Positions 9,252 to 17,444 are shown, numbered from the stretch's first letter. The stretch is DNA of 64,000 bases from Pseudomonas khavaziana (GCF_019145205.1 NZ_JAHSTT010000009.1:170794-234793), one strand, 5' to 3'. The notes: generated by a model not told the origin, from the sequence alone. Numbers and translations: made by a program.

Positions 9252-9866
9252 TCAATGCCCCGCCAGGGCAATCGGCGCCGGGTGGGCCAGCCCGCCCCGG
9301 CATTTGAGCACCCGCACTTGCGCGGGCCTGGCCTCGACCGCCAGGCGCAATGCCGCGGGCGATGCATTGACCGCTTCACTCAAGGAGCGCCAGGCAAACG
9401 CCAGGGTCTGGCCGGTTTCCGCCGCCACCTGCAAACGCCGCAAGGCCCGGTCATCGGCCTTGCGCGGCCAGCACAACACCGCACCGCAACTGCCAGAGCG
9501 CAGGCACTGCTCCACCGCCCACAGCGCGTCGCGCTCCTCGGCCTGGATGATGCAAAGCTTGCGCACATCCACCCCGGCGTTCTGCCAGGCGTGGGGGTAC
9601 GGCGTATAGGGCGGCGCCACCAGCACAATGCGCTCGCCCAGGGTCGACAAGCGTGCCAGGGTCGGCAGTACCAACTGCAACTCGCCCACACCGTCCTTGG
9701 ACATGAGGATTTCACTCAAGGCCGCTTCTGGCCAGCCGCCACTGGGCAGCACCGCATCCAGCGCCGCCAGCCCCGTAGGGTGCACGCTGGCCGGTGGCGC
9801 GGCGGGCCGGCCCTTCCAGACTCGCCCGCCATTGAACAGCGAGTCCAGGGCAACCACGGCGCCCAT
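9252..9866 (-). CDS. imuA: Translesion synthesis-associated protein ImuA
   Basis: A 204-aa SulA/RecA-like cell-division-inhibitor-family protein. It opens with GAVVALDSLFNGGRVWKG and has HPTGLAALDAVLPSGGWPEAALSEIL, a typical ImuA opening related to the RecA core but without a clear Walker A. It works with ImuB and DnaE2 in SOS mutagenesis. Its ATG shares one base with the lexA2 stop (TGATG), so translation is probably coupled and expression is controlled from the lexA2 operator. imuB follows after 7 bases. Confidence 0.95.
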   Translation of the reverse strand: MGAVVALDSLFNGGRVWKGRPAAPPASVHPTGLAALDAVLPSGGWPEAALSEILMSKDGVGELQLVLPTLARLSTLGERIVLVAPPYTPYPHAWQNAGVDVRKLCIIQAEERDALWAVEQCLRSGSCGAVLCWPRKADDRALRRLQVAAETGQTLAFAWRSLSEAVNASPAALRLAVEARPAQVRVLKCRGGLAHPAPIALAGH

Positions 9867-10483
9867 CAGCCTTGCCTCACCAGGCCGCAGAACACCCCTT
9901 CGATGGCCAGGTCCTGGTCGGGACCAACCACGATGGGTTGATACGAAGGATTGCGTGGCAACAGGCGAACCCGGTCGCCGCTGCGCTCGAACCGCTTGAT
10001 GGTGACTTCACCGTCCAGGCGCGCCACCACAATCTGCCCGTTCAAGGCTTCGACGCTGCGGAGCACGCCCACCAGGTCGCCGTCGAGAATGCCGTCTTCG
10101 ATCATCGAATCGCCCTGCACCCGCAGCAGGTAATCGGGGGTTTTCGCGAAGGTGGCTGGGTCCAGTTGCAAGCGGCTGTGCACTTCGGCATCGGCGCCAA
10201 TGGGCCGGCCTGCGGCCACTCGCCCCAGCACCGGCACATCCAGCCACTCGGGACGCGCGGGTTGATTGAGCAGACGAATACCACGGGCCTGGTTGGGGTT
10301 GACCTCGATAAAGCCAGCGTCGGTCAGGGCCACCACATGCTTGCGGGCGACGCTGGGCGAGGCAAAGCCGAACGCCTCGGCGATCTCGGCGAGGCTGGGG
10401 GGCTGGCCTTGTTGCGCGATGCGGTCGCGGATAAAGGTCAGGATGGCGGTACGGCGGGGGGTCAGGGTCGTCATGGAGTACAT
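9866..10483 (-). CDS. lexA2: SOS repressor LexA (LexA2 of the imuA-imuB-dnaE2 cassette)
   Basis: A 205-aa LexA: winged-helix DNA-binding domain (TPRRTAILTFIRDRI...PSVARKHVVALTDAGFIEV), Ala-Gly self-cleavage site in GRVAAGRPIG, catalytic Ser in VQGDSM and catalytic Lys in VTIKRFE. RecA-stimulated autocleavage would derepress the operon. Pseudomonads often carry a second LexA at the head of this cassette. ATG at 10483 has an ideal AAAGGAG five bases upstream; the alternative ATG at 10474 lacks a well-spaced site. The start codon and Shine-Dalgarno lie within the perfect palindrome at 10475-10492, so this operator could act on transcription and also fold in the leader RNA. Confidence 0.95.
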   Translation of the reverse strand: MYSMTTLTPRRTAILTFIRDRIAQQGQPPSLAEIAEAFGFASPSVARKHVVALTDAGFIEVNPNQARGIRLLNQPARPEWLDVPVLGRVAAGRPIGADAEVHSRLQLDPATFAKTPDYLLRVQGDSMIEDGILDGDLVGVLRSVEALNGQIVVARLDGEVTIKRFERSGDRVRLLPRNPSYQPIVVGPDQDLAIEGVFCGLVRQG

Positions 10484-10492
10484 TTGTACTCC
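10475..10492. promoter_or_regulatory. Probable LexA2 operator overlapping lexA2 start and Shine-Dalgarno
   Basis: Perfect inverted repeat GGAGTAC, four bases, GTACTCC. It matches the GTAC-N4-GTAC/GTGC type reported for LexA2 of Pseudomonas putida rather than the CTG-N10-CAG box of LexA1. It contains the lexA2 ATG (10481-10483) and the GGAG of its ribosome site. Binding is inferred from sequence only. Confidence 0.7.
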
Positions 10493-10615
10493 TTTGGGAA
10501 ATTTCTGACAATTGCCGTCAGTCGGGGGTGAGGTTAACTAGGTGGGTGCGCGACTCTGAATCTGGGATGGGGGCTTGATTTCATGACGGTCTGATTGGCT
10601 GCACTCGGTAAAAAA

Positions 10616-10704
10616 TGTGGGAGGGGGCTTGCTCCCGATGGCGGTGGGTCAGTCCCAGATGCGTTGCCTGATACTCCCTCATCGGGAGCAAGCCCCCTCC
10701 CACA
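10616..10704. repeat. Class A REPIN plus a degenerate REP upstream of lexA2
   Basis: Inverted class A REPs (TGTGGGAGGGGGCTTGCTCC at 10616, mirror ending 10704) with a short interior. A further degenerate half (CTGCGGGAGCAAGCTCCCTC) lies at 10751-10770, touching the 3' end of nudK. The 285 bases between lexA2 and nudK hold little else: the lexA2 promoter region and these repeats. Confidence 0.9.
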
Positions 10705-10768
10705 TTGGATCGCGGGCGCATCAGTGGGATCATCGGCGGCTGTCAGGCCGCTGCGGGAGCAAGCTCCC

Positions 10769-11356
10769 TCACCAGCCTTCTTTCAGCATCCGCAATTCAA
10801 GATGCTGCAACAACATGATCGTCTTGCCATCCACAATATCCCCACTTTGCACCCTCTCCAATGCCTGCTCGAAACCCAGTTCGAGCACCTCGATATCCTC
10901 GCCCTCCTCCGCCAGGCCACCGCCGTCCCCTACCCGATCGCCTGGTTGGTATTCACCGATAAAAAAGTGAATCCGCTCAGTCACCGAGCCCGGACTCATG
11001 AACGCCGCGTAGATTTTCTCCACATGCCCCACGCGATACCCGGTCTCTTCCTCGGCTTCCAGGCGGATGCGTTCTTCGGGGCTGGCGTTGTCGAGCAAGC
11101 CGGCCGCCGCTTCGATCAGGTAGCCGGGGTAGTCGTTGACGAAGGTGGGCATGCGGAACTGGCGGATCAACAGCACCGTGCGTTGCCCGCGGTTGTACAG
11201 CAGGATCGTCGCGCCGTTGCCGCGGTCGTACACCTCGCGGGTCTGGGCTTGCCAGCTGCCATCCCGGCGACGCAGGTCGAAGCTGTATTTTTTCAAGAGG
11301 TACCAGCTGTCCGAGAGGGTTTCTTCGGCGGTGATGCGAACGGGGCTGTTGTCCAT
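10769..11356 (-). CDS. nudK: NUDIX hydrolase, NudK-type GDP-mannose pyrophosphatase
   Basis: A 195-aa NUDIX protein. The NUDIX box is visible as AAAGLLDNASPEERIRLEAE followed by EETGY (about residues 88-112), with the metal-binding Glu cluster intact. Overall size and the opening (SDSWYLLKKYSFDLRRRDGSW) match NudK/ADP-ribose pyrophosphatase-like enzymes that cleave nucleotide sugars such as GDP-mannose. Substrate preference cannot be read from sequence alone. It is transcribed alone on the minus strand; its 3' end abuts a degenerate REP. Confidence 0.85.
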   Translation of the reverse strand: MDNSPVRITAEETLSDSWYLLKKYSFDLRRRDGSWQAQTREVYDRGNGATILLYNRGQRTVLLIRQFRMPTFVNDYPGYLIEAAAGLLDNASPEERIRLEAEEETGYRVGHVEKIYAAFMSPGSVTERIHFFIGEYQPGDRVGDGGGLAEEGEDIEVLELGFEQALERVQSGDIVDGKTIMLLQHLELRMLKEGW

Positions 11357-11540
11357 AGTGGGCCTATGCAGGTGGGAACAGGTTCAGTGGCGATGGCTGC
11401 CGTTGAGCCGACCACCCTAACAACCTGCGCCTGGATTGTTCAATGCTGTAACACTTTGCTCTGTTACAACCGTCGCATTAATGCCTGCGCGCCCGGGCCA
11501 TCTGGTAAAACCCGTGCTTCGCTTTTGTCCTGGAGCTTTC

Positions 11541-12467
11541 ATGTCTTCTCGCTTTATCGCCCGCCTGGGTCTGCGCTGGCTGCCCTTGTTGTGCATGGCT
11601 GCGTTGATCGTCGGCCTGCCCGTCGGCTGCGCCGTGCTGCAACATAAGGAACGCGAGCTGGTGTTTCGCATCGAACCGGGGACTGCCGGCTGGTACACCG
11701 GCCTGCCCAAGGCGGTGCAGGAGTTCGAACTCAGGCCTGCCAGTTTCAAATCGGGACAGAACATCCATGGCTGGTGGTACCCGGCTGCGAACAAGGATGC
11801 GCCGGCCATCCTCTACCTGCACGGGGTGCGCTGGAATCTCACAGGCCAGCTGTTTCGCATCGAACAATTGCATGCCCTGGGCTTCTCGGTATTGGCCATC
11901 GACTATCGCGGCTTTGGTCAAAGCCTTGGCGACCTGCCTTCGGAAACCACGGTGTACGAGGATGCACGCATCGCCTGGGAGCGCTTCCAAACCCTGCAAC
12001 CGGACCCCGGCAAACGCCTGATATACGGGCATTCCCTGGGTGGCGCGGTGGCCATCGACCTGGCTGCCGAACTGGGCAAGCAGGCGCCGCTGCCGGTACG
12101 CGGGCTGGTGATCGAGTCCACCTTCACCTCCCTGGCGGATGTGGCCACAGCCGTCAGCAACACCTCGTTGCCGGTGCGCTGGTTGCTGTCACAGAAGTTC
12201 GACTCCATCGACAAGATTGCCGACATCCACATGCCGTTGTTGGTGGTTCATGGCCTCGACGACCGTTACGTGCCACCGCGTTTCAGCCAACAATTGTTTG
12301 AAGCCGCCCAGGAGCCCAAGCATCTGTTGCTGGTACCGGGCGCCAGCCATAACAACAGCATGAGCCTGGCCGGGCGCAGTTATGGCCAAGCACTGGACAG
12401 ACTGATGCGCACCAAGATGCCCGACCCGGTGGTGAGTCACTCCACAGCGCGCGACAACGCGTCATAA
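11541..12467 (+). CDS. Membrane-anchored alpha/beta hydrolase
   Basis: A 308-aa serine hydrolase with an N-terminal hydrophobic segment (LGLRWLPLLCMAALIVGLPVGCAVL, about residues 8-32), likely a membrane anchor or lipoprotein-like signal (VGCA). The catalytic triad is visible: nucleophile in YGHSLGG, Asp in VHGLDDRYVP, His in PGASHNNS. It resembles BEM46/ABHD13-like hydrolases facing the periplasm; substrate unknown. ATG at 11541 is chosen over an in-frame start 105 bases upstream because TGGAGC lies 10 bases upstream and the anchor follows at once. Confidence 0.85.
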   Translation: MSSRFIARLGLRWLPLLCMAALIVGLPVGCAVLQHKERELVFRIEPGTAGWYTGLPKAVQEFELRPASFKSGQNIHGWWYPAANKDAPAILYLHGVRWNLTGQLFRIEQLHALGFSVLAIDYRGFGQSLGDLPSETTVYEDARIAWERFQTLQPDPGKRLIYGHSLGGAVAIDLAAELGKQAPLPVRGLVIESTFTSLADVATAVSNTSLPVRWLLSQKFDSIDKIADIHMPLLVVHGLDDRYVPPRFSQQLFEAAQEPKHLLLVPGASHNNSMSLAGRSYGQALDRLMRTKMPDPVVSHSTARDNAS

Positions 12468-12485
12468 ACAGGCTTTTCGGCACTG

Positions 12486-12640
12486 GGTTCGCGCTTGGCT
12501 GTCAAGCGCAAACCCTGCCCATACTGGCCCGCAACAGAAGTTGATCAAATAATGACCTGCATTGAAATCGCCAATGCTGCCGGGTCTTCGTAAAGTTATC
12601 CACAGAGATACCCACGGTTTTCGTGGACAACTCTTTTTAT
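12486..12640 (+). terminator. Hairpins downstream of the alpha/beta hydrolase
   Basis: A stem pairs GCGCTTG with CAAGCGC (about 12490-12512). A second short stem (CCACG/CGTGG, about 12611-12627) is followed by a T-rich stretch (CTCTTTTTATATTTTT), suggesting rho-independent termination on the plus strand. The gap also has one TTATCCACA (12596-12604), identical to a DnaA box, probably by chance. Confidence 0.45.
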
Positions 12641-12659
12641 ATTTTTACGGTTTTTTTGC

Positions 12660-13820
12660 TCAGGCAACACATTCAGGAAAGCTCCCGGGCAGCAAAATCT
12701 CGCGGTTCACGTCACGTATATCGTTATAGCCACACAGCGCCATCGACACGTCCAACTCTCGGGCAATGATATCCAGCGCCTTGGTCACGCCCGCCTCACC
12801 CATCGCTCCCAGGCCATACAAGTGCGGGCGACCGATCATGGTGCCCTTGGCCCCCAGGGCGATGGCCTTGAGTACGTCCTGGCCGGAGCGAATGCCACCG
12901 TCGAGCCACACCTCAATGCGCTTGCCCACGGCCTCGACAATCGCCGGCAGTTGGCTGATGCTCGACGGCGCGCCATCCAGCTGACGACCGCCGTGGTTGC
13001 TTACCACCAGCGCATCGGCGCCGGAATCTGCCGCCAGCCGCGCATCCTCCACATCGAGGATGCCCTTGATGATCAGCTTGCCGCCCCAGCATTTCTTGAT
13101 CCATGCCACATCGTCCCAACTCAGGCGCGGGTCGAATTGCTGGGCGGTCCAGGATGACAGCGAACTCATGTCGGCCACGCCCTTCACATGCCCGACGATA
13201 TTGCCGAAACCACGGCGCTGGGTGCCGAGCATGCCCATCACCCAGCGCGGCTTGGTCATCATGTTGAGGATATTCGGCAGGGTCAGCTTGGGCGGTGCCG
13301 ACAGGCCATTGATCAAGTCCTTGTGGCGTTGCCCGAGGATTTGCAGATCAAGGGTCAGCACCAGCGCATCCACCCCCGCGGCCTTGGCGCGCTCGATCAA
13401 GCGCTCGATAAACCCGCGGTCGCGCATCACATACAGCTGGAACCAGAACGGCTGGCCAACATGCTCGGCAATGTCTTCCAGGGAGCAGATGCTCATGGTC
13501 GACAAGGTATAGCGCAGCCCGAATGCGGCAGCGGCACGGGCGGTGAGGATCTCGCCATCGGCATGCTGCATGCCCGCCAGGCCGGTGGGCGCCAGGGCCA
13601 CGGGCATGGCCATGTCCTGGCCGATCATCGTGGCGCGGATCGAGCGTTCATCGATATTACGCGCCACCCTTTGGCGGAATTGGATGCGCGCAAAATCACG
13701 CTCATTGGCGCGATAGGTGCTCTCAGTCCAGGAACCGGAATCAGCGTAGTCGTAGAACATCCGTGGCACACGTTTCTGCGCCAGCTTGCGTAAGTCTTCG
13801 ATGGTTGTGATCAACGACAT
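12660..13820 (-). CDS. FMN-dependent alpha-hydroxy-acid dehydrogenase (LldD-like)
   Basis: A 386-aa member of the L-lactate/(S)-mandelate dehydrogenase and glycolate oxidase family. FMN-barrel motifs are visible: ALAPTGLAGMQHADGE, the LDLQILGQRHKD region, catalytic His in SNHGGRQLDGAPSS, and phosphate-binding WLDGGIRSGQDVLKAIALGA...GRPHLYGLGAMG. It would oxidise an L-2-hydroxy acid to a 2-oxo acid, probably delivering electrons to quinone or cytochrome. Lactate is plausible, but no lldP permease or other lld gene is adjacent, so the substrate is open. ATG at 13820 (MSLITTIEDLRKLA) follows AGAGGTGA; the longer in-frame start lacks family similarity. Confidence 0.88.
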   Translation of the reverse strand: MSLITTIEDLRKLAQKRVPRMFYDYADSGSWTESTYRANERDFARIQFRQRVARNIDERSIRATMIGQDMAMPVALAPTGLAGMQHADGEILTARAAAAFGLRYTLSTMSICSLEDIAEHVGQPFWFQLYVMRDRGFIERLIERAKAAGVDALVLTLDLQILGQRHKDLINGLSAPPKLTLPNILNMMTKPRWVMGMLGTQRRGFGNIVGHVKGVADMSSLSSWTAQQFDPRLSWDDVAWIKKCWGGKLIIKGILDVEDARLAADSGADALVVSNHGGRQLDGAPSSISQLPAIVEAVGKRIEVWLDGGIRSGQDVLKAIALGAKGTMIGRPHLYGLGAMGEAGVTKALDIIARELDVSMALCGYNDIRDVNREILLPGSFPECVA

Positions 13821-13901
13821 CGGGTCACCTCTCCCTGAACTGAGGGAAGAGATTAACCGGCGATCGGCTGCGCAGCCAACCACTGGCTCGCAACCAAGGT
13901 T

Positions 13902-14648
13902 TTATTGGCTAAGAGGTGCCGCGTGCGACATAGCCAGATGTTCGCTGTTCACCATCAAAAGAGCGTCCATCACCGCATGGCCGCTGGCCGTGTTATCGAA
14001 GATGCACCAAGTGGGAACACCCGCCGCAGCCGACGACTCCAGCAACCGCGCATAGGCCTGCACACGCTGCGGGCCGTAGGCGCTGTGATAAATGCGCGGC
14101 GAGCCGTGCAAGCGCCAATACTGCACGCCTTGCCAGCCGGCGCCCGGGTCGATCACGGCCGGGTCGGCGTTTACCCGGCCTATCTGCATGTCCAGCAACA
14201 TGGCCTCGGCATCGAGCCAACTGGGGTGACGCGGCTCCAGCACCACGGCGCCGGCAAAACGCTGGCGCAGTGCAATGAAAAAACCTGTGGCCAACGCCGG
14301 TTCATAGCGCAACGAAGGCGGCAGCTGTACCAGCAGGCAACCCAACTTCTGCTCCAGGTGCAGGCACTGTTCAAGAAATTCATCCAGCGCGGTAACGCAC
14401 CCTTGCAAGCGCAGTTCATGGGTGATGCGCTTGGGCACCTTGACCGAAAAACGAAATGCCGATGGCACCGATTGCGCCCAGCGTGCATAGGTCTTGGGCA
14501 GATGCGCACGGTAAAACGAACTGTTGATTTCCACCGCGTTGAAGCGCGAGGCATAGCGCTGCAGGTGAGTGCCCTCTTCGACAAACGCCGCCCAGTGCTC
14601 GCGCGGCAGATTCCACCCTGCACATCCCACATACACAGGTGCCGTCAA
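13902..14648 (-). CDS. DUF72 family protein
   Basis: A 248-aa DUF72 protein (YecE-like TIM-barrel fold). The hallmark N-terminus VGCAGWNLPREHW and NAVEINSSFYRAHLPKTYARWAQ are clear, as is CIFDNTASGHAVMDALLM near the C-terminus. Molecular function is unsettled; a nuclease or metal-dependent hydrolase role has been suggested. The start is probably TTG at 14648: it overlaps the upstream stop as TTGA and has AAGGTG upstream; GTG at 14636 is the alternative. It is third in a compact operon with a 69-aa protein and an HhH protein. Confidence 0.87.
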   Translation of the reverse strand: MTAPVYVGCAGWNLPREHWAAFVEEGTHLQRYASRFNAVEINSSFYRAHLPKTYARWAQSVPSAFRFSVKVPKRITHELRLQGCVTALDEFLEQCLHLEQKLGCLLVQLPPSLRYEPALATGFFIALRQRFAGAVVLEPRHPSWLDAEAMLLDMQIGRVNADPAVIDPGAGWQGVQYWRLHGSPRIYHSAYGPQRVQAYARLLESSAAAGVPTWCIFDNTASGHAVMDALLMVNSEHLAMSHAAPLSQ

Positions 14649-15076
14649 AACAGCACCTTGGCTGCATCGCGCATGAAAATCTCGATGGTCTTGGGCCCGA
14701 CCCCGTCAAACTCGCCGAGGCGCTGTTCGAAAGCGTGACGATCCTCGCTGGCGTGTTTGATCTGGGTGATCTTGCCGGCGTACTCGGCATTCAATTTGGC
14801 ACTCAGGTCCAGCAGGCGCTGGGCGGTGGTTTCGTCGTAACGTACGTAGTGGGCACGTCCCAACATCGAAACCAGTTCACGGGAGGTGCAATGCTGCAGC
14901 TTGCGCGGCGTATCGCGGCCCTCTTGCTCGACGATGACCTTGTAAGCCTGGGCAGCGATGGGCGCCTGAATGCGTTTGCCCATCAAGAAACTGGCGACAA
15001 ACCATTTGAACAGGCTGTTGTCATCGTCGGGTTTGAGCTCGATGCCCAACTCAGACGCACTGATCGCACGCGCCAT
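14645..15076 (-). CDS. Small helix-hairpin-helix protein (endonuclease III-like fragment fold)
   Basis: A 143-aa protein with a helix-hairpin-helix motif FDGVGPKTIEIFMRDA near its C-terminus, reminiscent of HhH-GPD DNA glycosylases but only about two thirds their length. No obvious catalytic Lys/Asp pair or FeS cysteines were found. It probably binds DNA non-specifically; function unknown. ATG at 15076 has AAGGGG about 9 bases upstream; TTG at 15082 is too close to that site. It lies between the 69-aa gene and DUF72 with near-zero spacing, suggesting a shared role. Confidence 0.75.
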   Translation of the reverse strand: MARAISASELGIELKPDDDNSLFKWFVASFLMGKRIQAPIAAQAYKVIVEQEGRDTPRKLQHCTSRELVSMLGRAHYVRYDETTAQRLLDLSAKLNAEYAGKITQIKHASEDRHAFEQRLGEFDGVGPKTIEIFMRDAAKVLF

Positions 15077-15078
15077 GT

Positions 15079-15288
15079 TCAATGCCCCTTGCGGAGCGTC
15101 TCATTGATCGCATCTGTCTGACGCTCAATGTCCTTGATCGACGTCGGCGTCACGAGCTTATCGATGGTTTCGGTCTTTGGGTTCGGCCGCTCCAGCGTCT
15201 GCCCCTTGGTGCCGTCAGCCTTACCCTTTTGCGCGTCTTCAGAGCTGATGGGTTCAGGGGTTTTGTCAGCGTTCTTGTGTTCGCTCAC
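15079..15288 (-). CDS. Small hydrophilic protein of unknown function
   Basis: A 69-aa, highly charged, low-complexity protein (many Lys, Glu, Thr, Ser, Pro) without signal peptide or membrane segment; not recognised. It starts at GTG (15288) with GGAG eight bases upstream, supporting real translation. The next gene begins 3 bases after its stop, so it heads the HhH-DUF72 operon. Probably intrinsically disordered. Confidence 0.65.
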   Translation of the reverse strand: MSEHKNADKTPEPISSEDAQKGKADGTKGQTLERPNPKTETIDKLVTPTSIKDIERQTDAINETLRKGH

Positions 15289-15483
15289 CGTTCAATCTCC
15301 TGGTCATTACGGTCGTCCAGACATTGGCGACCCTATGCAGCAGAGCCCGACGAAATTCGATAGTTCAAGGAAATTGCCCTCGTCACCGCTGGCGAAAAAA
15401 CGCAAAAAAAATTTAAACCTTTTGCGCGGCCGCCGGCTCAACACTCAGGTAACGACATCACGTCATCCATAAGGAGATTCACC

Positions 15484-15987
15484 ATGACTAGCAAGCTGAT
15501 GAAACAGATGGGCCTGACTTTCGCACTGGCTGCGGGTTCGATTTCCGTTGCCATGGCGGCGACCTCCAATGACTTCGTCGACAAGGCTGCGCAGAGTGGT
15601 ATCACCGAAGTCGAGGCCGGCAAACTGGCCCTGCAAAAAAGCAGTTCGGCTGACGTGAAGACCTTCGCCCAGCACATGGTCGACGACCACACCAAGGCCA
15701 ACCAGGAACTGATGGCACTGGCCAAGAAACATGATCTTGAAGTACCGGATGATGCCGCGCTCATGGACAAGGCCAAGAAAGCCATTCTCGAGATGCGCGA
15801 CGAATCCTTCGACAAGGCCTATGCCAACAACCAGGTCAACGCCCATGAAGAAGCCGTCGAGCTGTTCAAGAAAGAATCGACTTCCTCGGACAACGCCGAG
15901 CTGAAGGCTTTTGCCAGCGAGAAGCTGCCGACCCTGGAAAAACACCTGAAAATGGCCAAGGAGCTGCAAAGCAAATACGCCAAGTAA
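15484..15987 (+). CDS. Periplasmic DUF4142 protein
   Basis: A 167-aa protein with a Sec signal peptide (MTSKLMKQMGLTFALAAG...AMA, cleavage near residue 25) and a four-helix DUF4142 domain (FVDKAAQSGITEVEAGKLAL, FAQHMVDDHTKANQELMALA, NAHEEAVELFKK). The fold is ferritin-like; function unknown, often seen among stress-induced envelope genes. A strong AAGGAG precedes the ATG. The DJ-1/PfpI gene follows after 30 bases, likely in the same transcript. The 195 bases upstream hold only an A/T-rich promoter-like stretch around 15395-15422. Confidence 0.88.
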   Translation: MTSKLMKQMGLTFALAAGSISVAMAATSNDFVDKAAQSGITEVEAGKLALQKSSSADVKTFAQHMVDDHTKANQELMALAKKHDLEVPDDAALMDKAKKAILEMRDESFDKAYANNQVNAHEEAVELFKKESTSSDNAELKAFASEKLPTLEKHLKMAKELQSKYAK

Positions 15988-16017
15988 TTCACTCACCCAC
16001 ACAGGAGATATCCGCTC

Positions 16018-16578
16018 ATGAGTGCACAACTCAACGGTAAGAAAATCCTGATCATCACCTCCAATACCGGTATCGAGCGCGACGAGCTGCTCAAACCCCT
16101 GGAAGCCCTGCGGGGCTATGGCGCCACCGTGACCCACGCATCCAGCAAAGGCGGTACCACCCAGACCTTTGTCGGCGATACCGAAAAGGACGGCACCGTG
16201 GAGTCCGACGTGCAACTGTCGGATGTGGTCAGCGGCAACTTCGATGCGCTGGTCATCCCAGGCGGCACGGTGAATGCCGATACCTTGCGCCAGGATGCCG
16301 CAGCGCTGCGCCTGATCAAGGACTTCGCCGAAGCCGGCAAAACCATCGCGGCCATTTGCCACGGGCCATGGGCGCTGATCGATGCCGGCGTGGTCAAGGG
16401 CAAGACCCTGACTTCCTATAAAAGCGTGCGCATCGACCTTGAAAACGCAGGTGCCGCAGGCGTGGTCGATGCCGAGGTCAAGGAGTGCAAGGCCAACGGC
16501 TGGACCTTGATCACCTCACGTACGCCGGACGACTTGCCGGCGTTCAACGAGGCGATTGCCAAGGCTGTCGCCGGCTGA
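16018..16578 (+). CDS. DJ-1/PfpI family protein (type 1 glutamine amidotransferase-like)
   Basis: A 186-aa DJ-1/PfpI protein. The nucleophile-elbow Cys is in AAICHGPWALIDAG (about residue 118) with LVIPGGTVNADTLR upstream and a conserved Glu in the first part, matching the YhbO/PfpI branch tied to general stress and proposed deglycase or chaperone activity. The biochemical role of the branch is debated. AGGAGA precedes the ATG; it is 30 bases downstream of the DUF4142 gene. A hairpin (ATCTCCAG/CTGGAGAT, 16592-16611) and a REPIN follow. Confidence 0.9.
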   Translation: MSAQLNGKKILIITSNTGIERDELLKPLEALRGYGATVTHASSKGGTTQTFVGDTEKDGTVESDVQLSDVVSGNFDALVIPGGTVNADTLRQDAAALRLIKDFAEAGKTIAAICHGPWALIDAGVVKGKTLTSYKSVRIDLENAGAAGVVDAEVKECKANGWTLITSRTPDDLPAFNEAIAKAVAG

Positions 16579-16616
16579 TCACCAGATAAAAATCTCCAGG
16601 ACGCTGGAGATGAAAA

Positions 16617-16705
16617 TGTGGGAGGGGGCTTGCTCCCGATAGCAGTGGTTCAGCTAGCCTATTTTTCGCTGCCCCATTGCTATCGGGAGCAAGCCCCCTC
16701 CCACA
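16617..16705. repeat. Class A REPIN
   Basis: Inverted class A REPs (TGTGGGAGGGGGCTTGCTCC at 16617, mirror ending 16705) just after the hairpin that follows the DJ-1/PfpI gene. Together with the solo arm at 16735-16772 it occupies most of the 389-bp gap before the hemerythrin gene. Confidence 0.9.
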
Positions 16706-16734
16706 TTGACCTGCGCTGCTTTGAGCATTTCGTT

Positions 16735-16772
16735 CGCTTAACTGGCCGGCATCAGGGCAAGCCCCTCCCACA
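16735..16772. repeat. Solo class A REP with the CTTAACTG-GGCAT arm
   Basis: Reads GCTTAACTGGCCGGCATCAG then GGCAAGCCCCTCCCACA. This is the same right arm found next to nested class B REPINs at 238-274, 21101-21136 and 52166-52203, but here without any class B element. The remaining 16773-16967 is AT-rich and presumably carries the hemerythrin promoter. Confidence 0.75.
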
Positions 16773-16967
16773 TTTGGCCCTGGGCAGCATTGTGCAATCC
16801 TGCGGGAGCCCGACCATGCAAGCTGCACGAAAGCCAAGCCTTGCTTAACTTATATCTAGTTGATTTTAAACATAAATATTTCGAAGAGAAAGTTGGTACG
16901 CCTGATGCAATAGCCTGACTACGAGGCGTGCATTTCGACACGCCCGTCCACTACCGTGAGGTTCTAC

Positions 16968-17444
16968 ATGAATGCCATCGACCTTCTCAAAGCCGACCAC
17001 GAACGCGTGAAGACCCTGCTGACCCAACTGAGCGAATCCACCGAGCGCGGGGTTAAAAAACGTACCGAGTTGCTGGCCAAGCTCGAGATGGAAATCACCC
17101 TGCATACCCAGCTTGAGGAAGAAATCCTCTACCCCGCTTTCCGCAAAGCCGGCGGCAAGGAGCAGGACATCATGTACCACGAAGCCAAGGAAGAGCACCG
17201 CACCGTCGACTCGCTGGTGCTGCCCGACCTGAAGCAGACCGACCCATCATCCACCGAGTTTTCCGGGCGGGTCAAAGTGGTCAAAGAGTTGCTTGAGCAC
17301 CACATCGAAGAGGAAGAAACCGAGATGTTTCCCCAGGCCAGGAAATTGCTCGGCAAGGCGGTGCTTGACGAACTGGGCGCTGAAATGGAAGCGATGAAAG
17401 CGGCGTATAAAAAGGCCCACGCCAGTAAACCGTTGGCCGCCTGA
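16968..17444 (+). CDS. Hemerythrin domain protein
   Basis: A 158-aa HHE-domain protein. Di-iron ligand candidates are present in order: DLLKADHERVK, ITLHTQLEEEILYP, MYHEAKEEHRTVD and LEHHIEEEETEMFP. Such soluble proteins bind O2 or NO or sense redox/iron; the role here is not determinable. ATG at 16968 is chosen because GTGAGG at 16956 is its ribosome site, not a start. It stands alone, with an AT-rich upstream region. Lys-rich C-terminus. Confidence 0.9.
   Translation: MNAIDLLKADHERVKTLLTQLSESTERGVKKRTELLAKLEMEITLHTQLEEEILYPAFRKAGGKEQDIMYHEAKEEHRTVDSLVLPDLKQTDPSSTEFSGRVKVVKELLEHHIEEEETEMFPQARKLLGKAVLDELGAEMEAMKAAYKKAHASKPLAA

Noticed and set aside
10505..10521. CTGAC...GTCAG inverted repeat upstream of lexA2 as a classical SOS box
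   Set aside because: Spacing between CTG and CAG is 11, not 10, bases; the GTAC-type palindrome at 10475-10492 is a better operator.
12596..12604. Single DnaA-box consensus TTATCCACA
   Set aside because: Isolated, with no cluster of boxes, AT-rich unwinding region or replication genes; a chance 9-mer is expected.
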